A DNA stretch of 64,000 nucleotides, taken from contig NZ_PVMZ01000009.1 in NCBI RefSeq assembly GCF_003001815.1, positions 366,558 through 430,557 on the forward strand, given 5' to 3'. Made by a program: the position numbers and the translations under genes. The notes beneath the pieces were generated by a model. It made no database searches. It saw only the letters and a list, made by a program, of their open reading frames with translations, and had not been told where the DNA came from. The stretch's first letter is position 1, and each line of letters begins with the position of its first letter. This document shows, piece after piece, positions 43,778 to 51,511 of this stretch. This DNA comes from Actinoplanes italicus (GTDB taxonomy: Bacteria > Actinomycetota > Actinomycetes > Mycobacteriales > Micromonosporaceae).

Positions 43778-45310
43778 GGAAGACTCTGCTGTGGACAGGT
43801 GACCGGCGTCGCTGCGCCGCCGCCGGGTCAGCACGACGGCGGCCGTTCCCAGCGTCAGCAGCAGGGCGCCGCCGCCCGCGATCGAGACGATGTCGGTACC
43901 GGTCTTCGCGAGGTCGCCGCTTTGATCCGCCACGGTCCCGCCCCCGGACCCCGAACCGGCGTCCGTGGCGTCGCCGACCGCGAAGGTCAGCGTCTTCGTG
44001 TCCGACACCGCCTTCCCGGCGGTCGTGGTAGCGGCCATCTCGACCGTGAGCCGGTAGACCCCCGCCTTCGTGAACGCCCAGTTCCCGTGGGCGTGAGTGT
44101 TCGGCGCGATCCCGAGCTGCTGGGGAAGCCGTTCCGCGGAGTCGAAGACGACCTCTGGCGTACCGAACGACCCGGTCAGGAACAGCTTGAACTCACCGGG
44201 CCCGTCCACCTGCTTGAGCCGCCAGGTGACGGTGCCCTTCGTGCCGCCCACCACCGACTCGTGCTGGGTGTTCCACCCGGGCCAGACGATGCCCGCCTGC
44301 TGCGACTGCGGCAGCAGGTAGACCTTGTCGCCCGCCTCGCCGAGAAACGCATAGCCGTCGCCGGCCGGAACGTCGATCCGCGCCCTGTCGGTGACCTTGA
44401 GCGTCACGTCGGCCAGCTCACGCCAGGTCGGGGGAGTGGTCGAGTCGTCCTTGAGCCGGACCGTCAGCGTGTTCCCGCTGAGCTGCGGCCCCATGTCGAC
44501 GTGCCCGTCAGCGATGACCCGCTTCCCGGTGGCGGCTGCGGTTTTCTGCGCGGCGGTTTTCTGCGCGGCCTGTTGTGCCGCGGCTTTCTGCGCGGCTGGG
44601 GCCTCCCGCTCAGCGTCAGCCGCCTGTTGCGGCCGGGCGGTAGCCGGCGTCGCGGTTGGCGGCAGGCCGGTGACCGCGACCGTGTAGACGGCTTCGTCGC
44701 TCAGGGCCCGCGTGCCTGTTCCGGTGCTCGCGCGCAGGGTCACCCGATACTCGCCGACGGCGTCGAACAGCCACACCACTCCACCGAGCCGCTGACCTGC
44801 GGAAAGCCGCGTGCTCTTCCGGCCGTCACTGTCGAGCAGCACGGTGGGCCGGCCCCACTCCGAGAGCGTGTAGGCCGCGAACGATCCAGGCCCGTCCACC
44901 GAGACCAGCTCGAGTGTCACCTCGCCACGGCTGACACCCGTGGTGTCGAACGTGGAGAAGGGCGACCCCTCCTGCAGCGACCACACCGGCGAGCCGGGCC
45001 GCCCGAGAAACGCGAACGCCGGATCGCCGGGCACCACCCCGACCGGCGTGCCCGAAGCCACGAACCGCACCGAGCCCGGATCCGCCCCAGACTTCCCTTC
45101 CCCGGCTCCTCCTTCCCGGGGCGGTCCGTCGCCACGGAAGCTCATCCGCAGCTCACCGGACTCCACCGACAGCACGACGAGGTCCGCGCCGTCCGCGTCC
45201 GGCGCACCGGAAGCCGCGGCCGCCGGCGCACCCCCGCTCAACGCGACCGCGAGTGAAGCAGTGCCGGCGGCGATCGTCTTTCGCAGGCCTCGGCTGGTGT
45301 TGCGGCTCAT
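43775..45310 (-). CDS. Sortase-anchored surface protein with two anchored repeats (LAKTG)
   Basis: A 511-residue surface protein. Signal peptide, then a first repeat (residues about 40-215) that keeps FLGRPGSPVWSLQEG and VVWLFDAVGEYRVTL but lacks the GHVD and HxH motifs. A Gln/Ala/Lys-rich linker with KTAAQKTAA repeats follows, then a complete second repeat (DGHVDMGPQL, FLGEAGDKVYLLPQ, NTHAHGNWAFTKAG). The C-terminus has LAKTG, a membrane helix (SIAGGGALLLTLGTAAVVLT) and RRRR, a cell-wall sorting signal of the LAxTG type known in actinomycetes. ATG 45310 overlaps the DUF916 gene stop. No sortase gene is in the window. Confidence 0.88.
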   Translation of the reverse strand: MSRNTSRGLRKTIAAGTASLAVALSGGAPAAAASGAPDADGADLVVLSVESGELRMSFRGDGPPREGGAGEGKSGADPGSVRFVASGTPVGVVPGDPAFAFLGRPGSPVWSLQEGSPFSTFDTTGVSRGEVTLELVSVDGPGSFAAYTLSEWGRPTVLLDSDGRKSTRLSAGQRLGGVVWLFDAVGEYRVTLRASTGTGTRALSDEAVYTVAVTGLPPTATPATARPQQAADAEREAPAAQKAAAQQAAQKTAAQKTAAATGKRVIADGHVDMGPQLSGNTLTVRLKDDSTTPPTWRELADVTLKVTDRARIDVPAGDGYAFLGEAGDKVYLLPQSQQAGIVWPGWNTQHESVVGGTKGTVTWRLKQVDGPGEFKLFLTGSFGTPEVVFDSAERLPQQLGIAPNTHAHGNWAFTKAGVYRLTVEMAATTTAGKAVSDTKTLTFAVGDATDAGSGSGGGTVADQSGDLAKTGTDIVSIAGGGALLLTLGTAAVVLTRRRRSDAGHLSTAESS

Positions 45311-46404
45311 CGTTCTCCTTCCTTCTCAGAGGTCTGGCCCGACCCGATGCCCGGCGTCACGTTCTGTCCAGCGGAAGAGGCCCCAGCACCCGAGCCGGCC
45401 TGCTCGCGGCCGCGCTGTTCGGCTGCGGCCAGGGCGGCCCGCATACGGCGGCCACGGCGGCGCCGGGCGAACAGCCAGACTGCGGCGAGCAGCGCCACCA
45501 CCAGCAGCAGGGCCAGCTGCGGCCACGGGATCAGCCACACGGTGTGGACGGACGAAGCCCGAACCGGGGCGGGGTCGACGGCGCGTCCGTCGGCGGGTTC
45601 CGGGTGGATCTCGACGGTCACGCGCTCGCGGAACAGCGGCGGCACCTCGTCGACGGTGACGGTCGTGCTCAGCACCGCACCCGGCAGCAGTTCCGGGACG
45701 GCGACCGCGGAGGACGCTCGCCCTCCAAGGCTGAACGGGCCTCGGACACCGGCCACGGACGTGCCGCGGAGCCGTACATTCCCCGTGTTCTTGATGGTGA
45801 AGGAGACCGCGACCCGCGGCAGGCGCAGTGGGTTCCAGGGCGTCGCGGTCGTGATCCGCACGTCGGTGACGCTCAGCTCGGGCCGCAACGGGCCGGTGAC
45901 GCGCAGGTGAAGGCGGGTGCCCACCCGATGGTCGACGGTGACCCGGTTGCCCTGGCCGTCGGTGCCGTCCGCCACCAGCGAGGCGACCACTCCGGCCGCG
46001 TGATCGCCCGGCGTCGCGTTGGCGGGCACGGTGACCGTGATCGGCACGACGACCCGCGACGACGCCGGCAGGGTGAGCCGCTCGCGGCCGATGCCGATCC
46101 AGAGTCCGGCGCCGGTGGGTGCGCCGTCACCGGCGCGCAGGCCGAAGCCGCCGCCCGCGGTGGTGAAGGCGTCGTTGGCGTAGAGCCGCAGGGTGAGCGG
46201 CCGCGTCGAGTGGTTGGTGACGGCGACGTGGTCGGTGACGCCGGCACCGGGGTCCAGTTTGTACGTGAGGTTCGCCCTCCCGTTCGGCCCTTGCGGGCCG
46301 GACGGCGCGACTGACCAGGTCAAAGCCTCATCGCCGGGTGCGGCGTGGGCAGGGAGCGGGAGCATTGCGACGGCCAGAAGGGCCAGAACTATGCGGGTAC
46401 GCAT
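45307..46404 (-). CDS. DUF916/WxL-interacting-type surface protein with membrane anchor
   Basis: A 365-residue protein: signal peptide (LALLAVAMLPLPAHA-AP), a beta-rich region with YKLDPGAGVTDHVAVTNHST, SRVVVPITVTVPANATPGDH and GTRLHLRVTGP typical of DUF916, a second beta domain, a membrane helix (WPQLALLLVVALLAAVWLFA) and a basic, disordered cytoplasmic tail. In firmicutes DUF916 proteins bind WxL-domain proteins and peptidoglycan. The gene lies next to a protein with a WxL-like C-terminus. ATG 46404 is chosen where the signal begins. Confidence 0.8.
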   Translation of the reverse strand: MRTRIVLALLAVAMLPLPAHAAPGDEALTWSVAPSGPQGPNGRANLTYKLDPGAGVTDHVAVTNHSTRPLTLRLYANDAFTTAGGGFGLRAGDGAPTGAGLWIGIGRERLTLPASSRVVVPITVTVPANATPGDHAAGVVASLVADGTDGQGNRVTVDHRVGTRLHLRVTGPLRPELSVTDVRITTATPWNPLRLPRVAVSFTIKNTGNVRLRGTSVAGVRGPFSLGGRASSAVAVPELLPGAVLSTTVTVDEVPPLFRERVTVEIHPEPADGRAVDPAPVRASSVHTVWLIPWPQLALLLVVALLAAVWLFARRRRGRRMRAALAAAEQRGREQAGSGAGASSAGQNVTPGIGSGQTSEKEGER

Positions 46405-46425
46405 GAGGCGTCTTTCATGAGGCCG

Positions 46426-46455
46426 CGTCGCGGGGCGGGCGACCGCCCCGCGACG
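46426..46455 (-). terminator. Intercistronic hairpin between the WxL-like and DUF916 genes
   Basis: Perfect 13-bp stem, arms 46426-46438 and 46443-46455, loop GCGA, in the 53-bp gap. It could reduce read-through from the first gene of the operon. Confidence 0.65.
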
Positions 46456-46457
46456 TC

Positions 46458-47912
46458 TCAGATGGCGGTCAGGGTGAGCGTGCCGGTGTAGGTGCCGGGC
46501 GCCGTGTTCGTCGGGACGGCCAGCTTCAGTGCCGCGTCCAGCCGTGCGGTGCCCAGGCCCTTGCCGTTGGGTGCCGCCGCCAGGGCCGCGTTGTCGCCGA
46601 GGCCGGTGTGCGGCCGGCCGGGGACGTACGGTGCGGAGACCGGTCCGGCGATGACACCCTGCTGGTCGCCCTGTTCGACGATGCTGGGCGTCCAGCCGAG
46701 GTAGCTGCCTGCGAAGGTCTTGCCGTCGTCGGTGCGGAACCCGTCGGCGACCTGTCCTGTCACGGTCCAGCCGGGCTGTGCGGTCCGGGTGTCGGTGACC
46801 GTGACCGGCTTGAGCGCGCCGGTGCTCTCCCACCGGTCGCCGGCCGCGGACAGTACGGCGGGCGGCAGGGTGACGGCGCGGTTCTCGGGATCGACGCTGA
46901 TCACGAGGGCGCCCTCGGACGGGTTGATGGTGGCGGTGACCGACTTGGCGGTGCTGCTGCCCTCCTCGGGCGGCGCCACCCACAGCCAGGCCTCGGCGCT
47001 GGTGGCCGCGACCGTTTCGCCGTCGAGGAGCTTGACGACGTACTGGCTGCCGTTGAGTTCGCGGGTTGCCGTGAAGCTGTACGCCGCTCCGGTCTCGCCC
47101 GCGACCGGCGCGAACTCGTCCTGGCCGTAGCGCTTCACGTACCACTGGTAGCGGTGGAGCGAGCCCTGCGGTGACTGCACCGCCTGCAGGGTGACGGTGT
47201 CGCCGGGCTGGTAGTCGCCCTCGGCCATGCCGGAGATGGCGAGGCTGACCTCGCCGCCACCGGGCTGCAGGTCACCGACCACGAACCGGTAGTCGACCGG
47301 CCCGGTGGTCAGGACGGTGCCGTCGGTGAGGGTGGCGTCGGCCTGGAACCTCAGCGTGTAGGTGCCGAGCGCCGAGAACACCCAGCCGGCGTGCGCGTGG
47401 GTGTGCACCGGCACGTCGAGCCGGTCGGGCAGGCCGTCGTTGCTGCGGAACTTGATGCTCGGCGTGCCGAGCGAGTTGGTGTCGAACAGGGTCACGTCGC
47501 CGGGGCCGTCGGCACCGACGAGGCTGAGGCTGATCTTGTCGCCGGCGAAGACGCCCTTGCCGAGCGTGGTGGTGTTCCAGCCCGGCCACAGCAGCGCCGG
47601 GTCCTGGACCTGCGGAAGCATCCAGATCTTGTTGCCCGGCGCGCCGAGGAACGAGAAGGCCGGCAGGTCGGGCACGACCGTCTCGGCGGCGGGCAGCACC
47701 CGGAACGTGACGTCGGCCGGGTCGCGTACGACCGCCGGGCTGACCGTGTCGTCCTTGACCTTCAGTTTCAGTGAGCCGTTCTCGTAGTGGACATCGACGG
47801 CGTCGGTGTGCCCCCGGGACAGCACCACCTGATCCGCGGCGAGCGCGGGGGAGGAGCCGAACAGGGTGGCCGTGGCGAGCGTCAAGCCGGCCACGGCGTA
47901 CGCGAGGCGCAC
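46458..47912 (-). CDS. Secreted anchored-repeat protein with Ig-like and WxL-like domains
   Basis: A protein of about 484 residues starting at GTG 47912 with GAAAGGAGG just upstream; the frame continues to 47996, but that part crosses the putative Zur box. Signal peptide (SSPALA-AD), one repeat (SRGHTDAVDVHYENGSLKLK, FLGAPGNKIWMLPQ, PVHTHAHAGWVFSALG), an Ig-like domain (QPGDTVTLQAVQSPQGSLHR) and a C-terminal WxL-like domain (PGWTVTGQVADGF, GLGTARLDAALKLAVPT, APGTYTGTLTLT). The WxL part may bind the DUF916 protein or cell wall. It is the first gene downstream of the Zur-like site. Confidence 0.83.
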   Translation of the reverse strand: MRLAYAVAGLTLATATLFGSSPALAADQVVLSRGHTDAVDVHYENGSLKLKVKDDTVSPAVVRDPADVTFRVLPAAETVVPDLPAFSFLGAPGNKIWMLPQVQDPALLWPGWNTTTLGKGVFAGDKISLSLVGADGPGDVTLFDTNSLGTPSIKFRSNDGLPDRLDVPVHTHAHAGWVFSALGTYTLRFQADATLTDGTVLTTGPVDYRFVVGDLQPGGGEVSLAISGMAEGDYQPGDTVTLQAVQSPQGSLHRYQWYVKRYGQDEFAPVAGETGAAYSFTATRELNGSQYVVKLLDGETVAATSAEAWLWVAPPEEGSSTAKSVTATINPSEGALVISVDPENRAVTLPPAVLSAAGDRWESTGALKPVTVTDTRTAQPGWTVTGQVADGFRTDDGKTFAGSYLGWTPSIVEQGDQQGVIAGPVSAPYVPGRPHTGLGDNAALAAAPNGKGLGTARLDAALKLAVPTNTAPGTYTGTLTLTAI

Positions 47913-47952
47913 GTCGCCCTCCTTTCTGGACTCAGCCGTTCTGGGCTCAGCC

Positions 47953-47979
47953 ATGAAAATGAAAACGGTTGTCGTTTTC
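47953..47979. promoter_or_regulatory. Candidate Zur-type metalloregulator box at the head of the surface-protein operon
   Basis: Contains a perfect inverted repeat GAAAACG-GTTGT-CGTTTTC (47961-47979), and its left end ATGAAAATGAAAAC (47953-47966) is identical to the core of the site at 43762. It lies 41 bp upstream of the GTG start, where a repressor would cover the promoter. Confidence 0.7.
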
Positions 47980-48020
47980 GAGCGCGACGCTAGCACGAGA
48001 GGAGCGATGTGAGACAGGAG

Positions 48021-48986
48021 CTAGGTCAGCAGACCTTCCGCGCGCAGCCACCGCTCGGTGCGCGCCATGCCCTCGGTGAGATCCACCGTAGGCCGATAGC
48101 CGAGCAGCCGGCCGGCCTTCTCGATGGAATAGGTGCCGGTACGCGCGAAGTAGCGCATGGACACCGCGTTGACCTCGGTGGCGGCCCCGGTCAGCGAGAT
48201 GGCCCCACCGGCAAGCCGGGCCACCGCCACGGCCACCGCGGTGGGCGCCACCCAAGGTCCACGACGGCCGAGCATCCGGTAGTAGTGGCCGAAGAACTCC
48301 CCGCAGGTCACCCCGACGCCGCCACTCAGCGTGAAGATCTGCCCGGCCCCGGCGGGCTCCCGCCCGGCAAGCAACAGGCCTTCCACCAGGTCATCCACAT
48401 ACACCGGGCTGAACACACCCGCACCCATCGCAGGCAGCAGAAACTGAAACTTCTTGATCAGCTGTACGGGCAGAGTCGTCCACGGGCGCGACCCCGGTCC
48501 ATACACATCGCCCGGACGTACGACGGTGACGGCGATCCGCCCCTCGGCGTGAGCCTGCAGCGCCACCTGCTCCGAAGCGATCTTGGTGTCGACATAGGGG
48601 TTCCCGTCCGGGCGTACCGGGTGATCCTCGGTGACGCCGTCAGGGAACCCCAGGTCGGAGAAGGCCCGGATCGACGACAGATGCACGAAGCGCGACGCCC
48701 CCGCACGGACCGCCGTATCCAGCGCCCGGCGGGTCCCACCGACGTTGACCCGCCACTGGCCGTCCAGCCCGACCGCGTTGGACACCACCGCCGCGGTGTG
48801 GACGACCAGATCGGCACCGGCCGCGGCGTCCTGCCAGGCGCCGTCGGAGGTGATGTCGCCGGCCACCACCCCCGCGGCCTCGTCGGCGTGCAGGTCGACG
48901 CCGGCGACCTGATGGCCCTCGTCACGCAGCCGGGCCGCCACCGCACGCGCGATGAACCCGCCGGCGCCGGTGATGAAGACCCGCAT
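48021..48986 (-). CDS. NAD-dependent epimerase/dehydratase (extended SDR)
   Basis: A 321-residue extended SDR: MRVFITGAGGFIARAVAARL binds the cofactor, VVHTAAVVSN and the catalytic NPYVDTKIASE (YxxxK) are present. It resembles 3-beta-hydroxysteroid-dehydrogenase/isomerase-like or nucleotide-sugar SDRs. It is upstream of the metal cluster but separated from it by the Zur-like site, so it is probably independent. The substrate is unknown. Confidence 0.85.
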   Translation of the reverse strand: MRVFITGAGGFIARAVAARLRDEGHQVAGVDLHADEAAGVVAGDITSDGAWQDAAAGADLVVHTAAVVSNAVGLDGQWRVNVGGTRRALDTAVRAGASRFVHLSSIRAFSDLGFPDGVTEDHPVRPDGNPYVDTKIASEQVALQAHAEGRIAVTVVRPGDVYGPGSRPWTTLPVQLIKKFQFLLPAMGAGVFSPVYVDDLVEGLLLAGREPAGAGQIFTLSGGVGVTCGEFFGHYYRMLGRRGPWVAPTAVAVAVARLAGGAISLTGAATEVNAVSMRYFARTGTYSIEKAGRLLGYRPTVDLTEGMARTERWLRAEGLLT

Positions 48987-49042
48987 CTCTGCGACGGTAG
49001 TGCAACATCACCGGCCCGTCACCGGTCGCGGCGGCCGGATCG

Positions 49043-49645
49043 TCAGGTCAGCATCACCGCCATGATCATGAGGAAGCCGCACGTGGTCGCGACCAGGGCG
49101 GCCTGCAGCAGCCGGTGCTTGAGCCAGGCGGCCCGTGCCATCGCCACCAGCTGGCGCGCCACCTGGCCGAACTGTTCCTCGGTGGTCATCGTGGCCAGCT
49201 GCCCGGCCAGCTCGGCGGGCCGGCGCAGGCGCAGGTCACCGAAGTAGATGGTGCCGGCCGGATCGGGCCGGTTGCTGCCGTTGCGATGCCCGCGCCCCAG
49301 CACCGGATAGATGACCCCGGCCGCCAGCAGCCCGGCCGTGGCGCACAGCACCACCGCGATCGCGAGCATCACGGCCCGCGGCCCGGCCAGGACGGCGATG
49401 AAGCTGTCCTTCTGCACACGGGCGGAGAGCACGGCGCCCAGGATCACGCCGTTGAGCGTCAGCAGGATCGAGGCCTTGGTGTCCACCTTGCCCGCCCAGC
49501 TCTCCTGCGCGACGTGGGTCCGCCAGGCGACGTCGAGGTTGGTGGGGGTCCGCTCGAGCTCCGTGAGCACGCATTTCGTACCGCGGCCTTTAGCCGCCTC
49601 TCCGAATGGTGTGGATGGAAACGCGGAGGCTTTCTCTCGGCTCAT
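49043..49645 (-). CDS. PycTM-like membrane protein (Pycsar effector family)
   Basis: A protein of about 200 residues with the pattern of the Pycsar effector TM family: HVAQESWAGKVDTKASILLT leading into a first helix, a second helix (AVMLAIAVVLCATAGLLAAG), a polar loop with TIYFGDLRL and a C-terminal helix (LLQAALVATTCGFLMIMAVM). In Pycsar phage defence such proteins damage the membrane when cyclic UMP or CMP binds. No pyrimidine cyclase gene is nearby, so this may be an orphan or have another role. The start is uncertain: ATG 49645 or GTG 49570, where the conserved part begins. Confidence 0.65.
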   Translation of the reverse strand: MSREKASAFPSTPFGEAAKGRGTKCVLTELERTPTNLDVAWRTHVAQESWAGKVDTKASILLTLNGVILGAVLSARVQKDSFIAVLAGPRAVMLAIAVVLCATAGLLAAGVIYPVLGRGHRNGSNRPDPAGTIYFGDLRLRRPAELAGQLATMTTEEQFGQVARQLVAMARAAWLKHRLLQAALVATTCGFLMIMAVMLT

Positions 49646-50084
49646 ATCTGAAGCTGTACCACGGGATCGCCAGAACATGACCATGCGTTTCAAGATCCTT
49701 TCCGGGTGTCATTTTCCCGACCGGATCGGTTGTCTCGACATACTGTGCTGCCAGTTCTCGGATTGCGGAGGAAGTGCCCCTTTCGGGCTGAGATCCCCGC
49801 AAATAGGAACTCAAAGTGGTGGTACGAACACTCAATGCGAGTAGGCGTGGTGCTGAAACGGGTGGGTGGGTGTTTATTCGGCCGCATCGGAAAATCGTTC
49901 GAGGGGATTTCAGCTCTACGGCTTCGCAATAGTGATCTTGAAATCCTCTTGCATTGGCGACGGTAATCATGACCGCAAGAGAATAAAGGGGTGACGGCTT
50001 GGTTCGGCCTGCGCGGTGCCATCGTGGCACATGATGGTGCCAAGATGGCTTGCGATGGTGCCAAGCGTGTGCCAGCATGGTGCC
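49646..50084. other. Divergent intergenic region, mostly without recognised features
   Basis: The stretch from 49646 to about 50010 is less GC-rich than its surroundings and has no convincing gene. It should hold the promoter of the PycTM-like gene. The last 70 bp are the GTGCCA operator array described separately. Confidence 0.5.
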
Positions 50085-50085
50085 A
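50016..50085. promoter_or_regulatory. Helically phased GTGCCA operator array
   Basis: GTGCCA occurs at 50016, 50037, 50058, 50069 and 50080, i.e. spacings of 21, 21, 11 and 11 bp, close to whole helical turns. The first copy also pairs with TGGCAC at 50025 in a perfect 15-bp palindrome. The last copy touches the ATG of the ribbon-helix-helix gene. This is a probable binding site for cooperative, autoregulating RHH dimers. Confidence 0.7.
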
Positions 50086-50606
50086 TGGATCTGACGACGT
50101 ACGTGAGCAACCTCGGACGCGAGTTCGCCACACTCGCCGAGGCCGGCGGTGAGGAGTCACGGGCGCTCGTCGAGCGCCTGAGCGGCTCCCTCGAGTCGGC
50201 GATCCGGATGACACTGCTCGAAGCCCTGTCGGGCGCCGCCGACGAGATCACCCGCGACCTGGCCCCCGGCTCGGTCGAGCTACGGCTACGCGGCCGCGAC
50301 CCGGGCTTCGTCGTCACCCCGCCGCCCACCGAGCGCCCCGACCTCACCGCCGCCGAGCCCGGACCCGTGCCCGACGACTCACTGATCACCGAGGACGGCC
50401 CGGCCGCGCGGATCAACGTCCGCATGCCCGAGCAGCTCAAGGCCGCGATCGAGGAGGCCGCCGCCAGGGAGGGCCGCTCGGTCAACGCCTGGCTCGTCCG
50501 TGCCGCGGCCGCAGCCCTGCAGAAGCCCGACCACCAGCGGCAGCGCCCCGAGCCGCACAGCGGCGTGGCGACGGGCAAGCGCAGCTTCACCGGCTGGGTG
50601 CGTTGA
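50085..50606 (+). CDS. Ribbon-helix-helix (HicB/Arc-like) DNA-binding protein
   Basis: A 173-residue protein. The N-terminal half is helical with no known family; the C-terminal part has an RHH domain (INVRMPEQLKAAIEEAAARE, then GRSVNAWLVRAAAAAL, residues about 108-145). A basic tail follows. It lies 48 bp upstream of the DUF4097 and ABC exporter genes and probably regulates them and itself through the GTGCCA array at its own start. Confidence 0.8.
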   Translation: MDLTTYVSNLGREFATLAEAGGEESRALVERLSGSLESAIRMTLLEALSGAADEITRDLAPGSVELRLRGRDPGFVVTPPPTERPDLTAAEPGPVPDDSLITEDGPAARINVRMPEQLKAAIEEAAAREGRSVNAWLVRAAAAALQKPDHQRQRPEPHSGVATGKRSFTGWVR

Positions 50607-50654
50607 CCTCAGCCCCACCCGATCCCTCTCCCACCCACTGATGCGGGGACAGCC

Positions 50655-51500
50655 ATGCCTGAATTCGACACTCCCGAACCGATCGCCGTCAGCATCGACC
50701 TCGGCGCCGCCTACGTGCGGATCACCGCCGCTGACCGGACCGACACCGTCGTCGAGGTCCGCCCGACCAACGAGAACGACGACTCCGACGTGAAGACCGC
50801 CCAGCAGGTCCGCGTCGACTACAGCAACGGCACCCTGCGGGTGACCGGCCCCAAGTCACGCGCCTTCGACTTCTCCCGTAAGAGCCGGTCGATCGACCTG
50901 GAGATCGCGCTGCCCAGCGGCTCGCGTGTCACCGCCGAGATGCAGTTCGGTGACTTCCAGGGCGCGGGCCGTCTCGGCGAGACCCGCGTCAAGACCTCCG
51001 CCGGCAACGCCGCCGTGGAGCGGACCGGCCCGCTGCGGCTGAGCACCGCGGCCGGTCACGTCAGCGCCGACGGCGTCGACGGCGACGCCGACGTCACCAC
51101 CGGCTCCGGCCGGGTCCGCATCGGCGACATCGAAGGCACCGCCGTGATCTGGAACTCCAACGGCGAGACCACGATCGGCTCGGTCGCCGGCAACGTCCGG
51201 GTCAGGTCGGCCAACGGCGACATCAACGTCCGCAAAGCCGGCGCCGGAGTCGACGCCAAGACCTCCAACGGCAGCGTCCGCCTCGGCGAGGTGGTCCGCG
51301 GCACGGTCACGCTCGGCACCGCCATGGGCGACCTCGAGGTCGGCATCGCCGACGGCACCGCCGCCTGGCTCGACGTGCACACCTCGTTCGGACGGGTGCG
51401 CAACCAGATGGAGAGCACCACCAGCCCCGAGGCGACCGACCGGACCGTCGAGGTCCGCGGCCGCACCTCGTACGGCGACATCACCGTCCACCGCTCGTGA
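50655..51500 (+). CDS. DUF4097-family beta-strand repeat protein
   Basis: A 281-residue protein built of short repeating strands, for example TSAGNAAVERTGPLRLSTAA, TTGSGRVRIGDIEGTAV and TSNGSVRLGEVVRGTV, the adhesin-like beta-solenoid of DUF4097. There is no signal peptide, so it acts in the cytoplasm or by a non-classical path. It is followed by a DrrA/DrrB-type exporter. A paralogue with the same plan is at 55129. The function of the family is not known. Confidence 0.84.
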   Translation: MPEFDTPEPIAVSIDLGAAYVRITAADRTDTVVEVRPTNENDDSDVKTAQQVRVDYSNGTLRVTGPKSRAFDFSRKSRSIDLEIALPSGSRVTAEMQFGDFQGAGRLGETRVKTSAGNAAVERTGPLRLSTAAGHVSADGVDGDADVTTGSGRVRIGDIEGTAVIWNSNGETTIGSVAGNVRVRSANGDINVRKAGAGVDAKTSNGSVRLGEVVRGTVTLGTAMGDLEVGIADGTAAWLDVHTSFGRVRNQMESTTSPEATDRTVEVRGRTSYGDITVHRS

Positions 51501-51511
51501 AAGGCGATCAC

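Noticed and set aside
49043..50606. A complete Pycsar or toxin-antitoxin defence island
   Set aside because: The PycTM-like gene has no cyclase, and the RHH gene has no toxin beside it; it precedes a DUF4097/ABC cassette.
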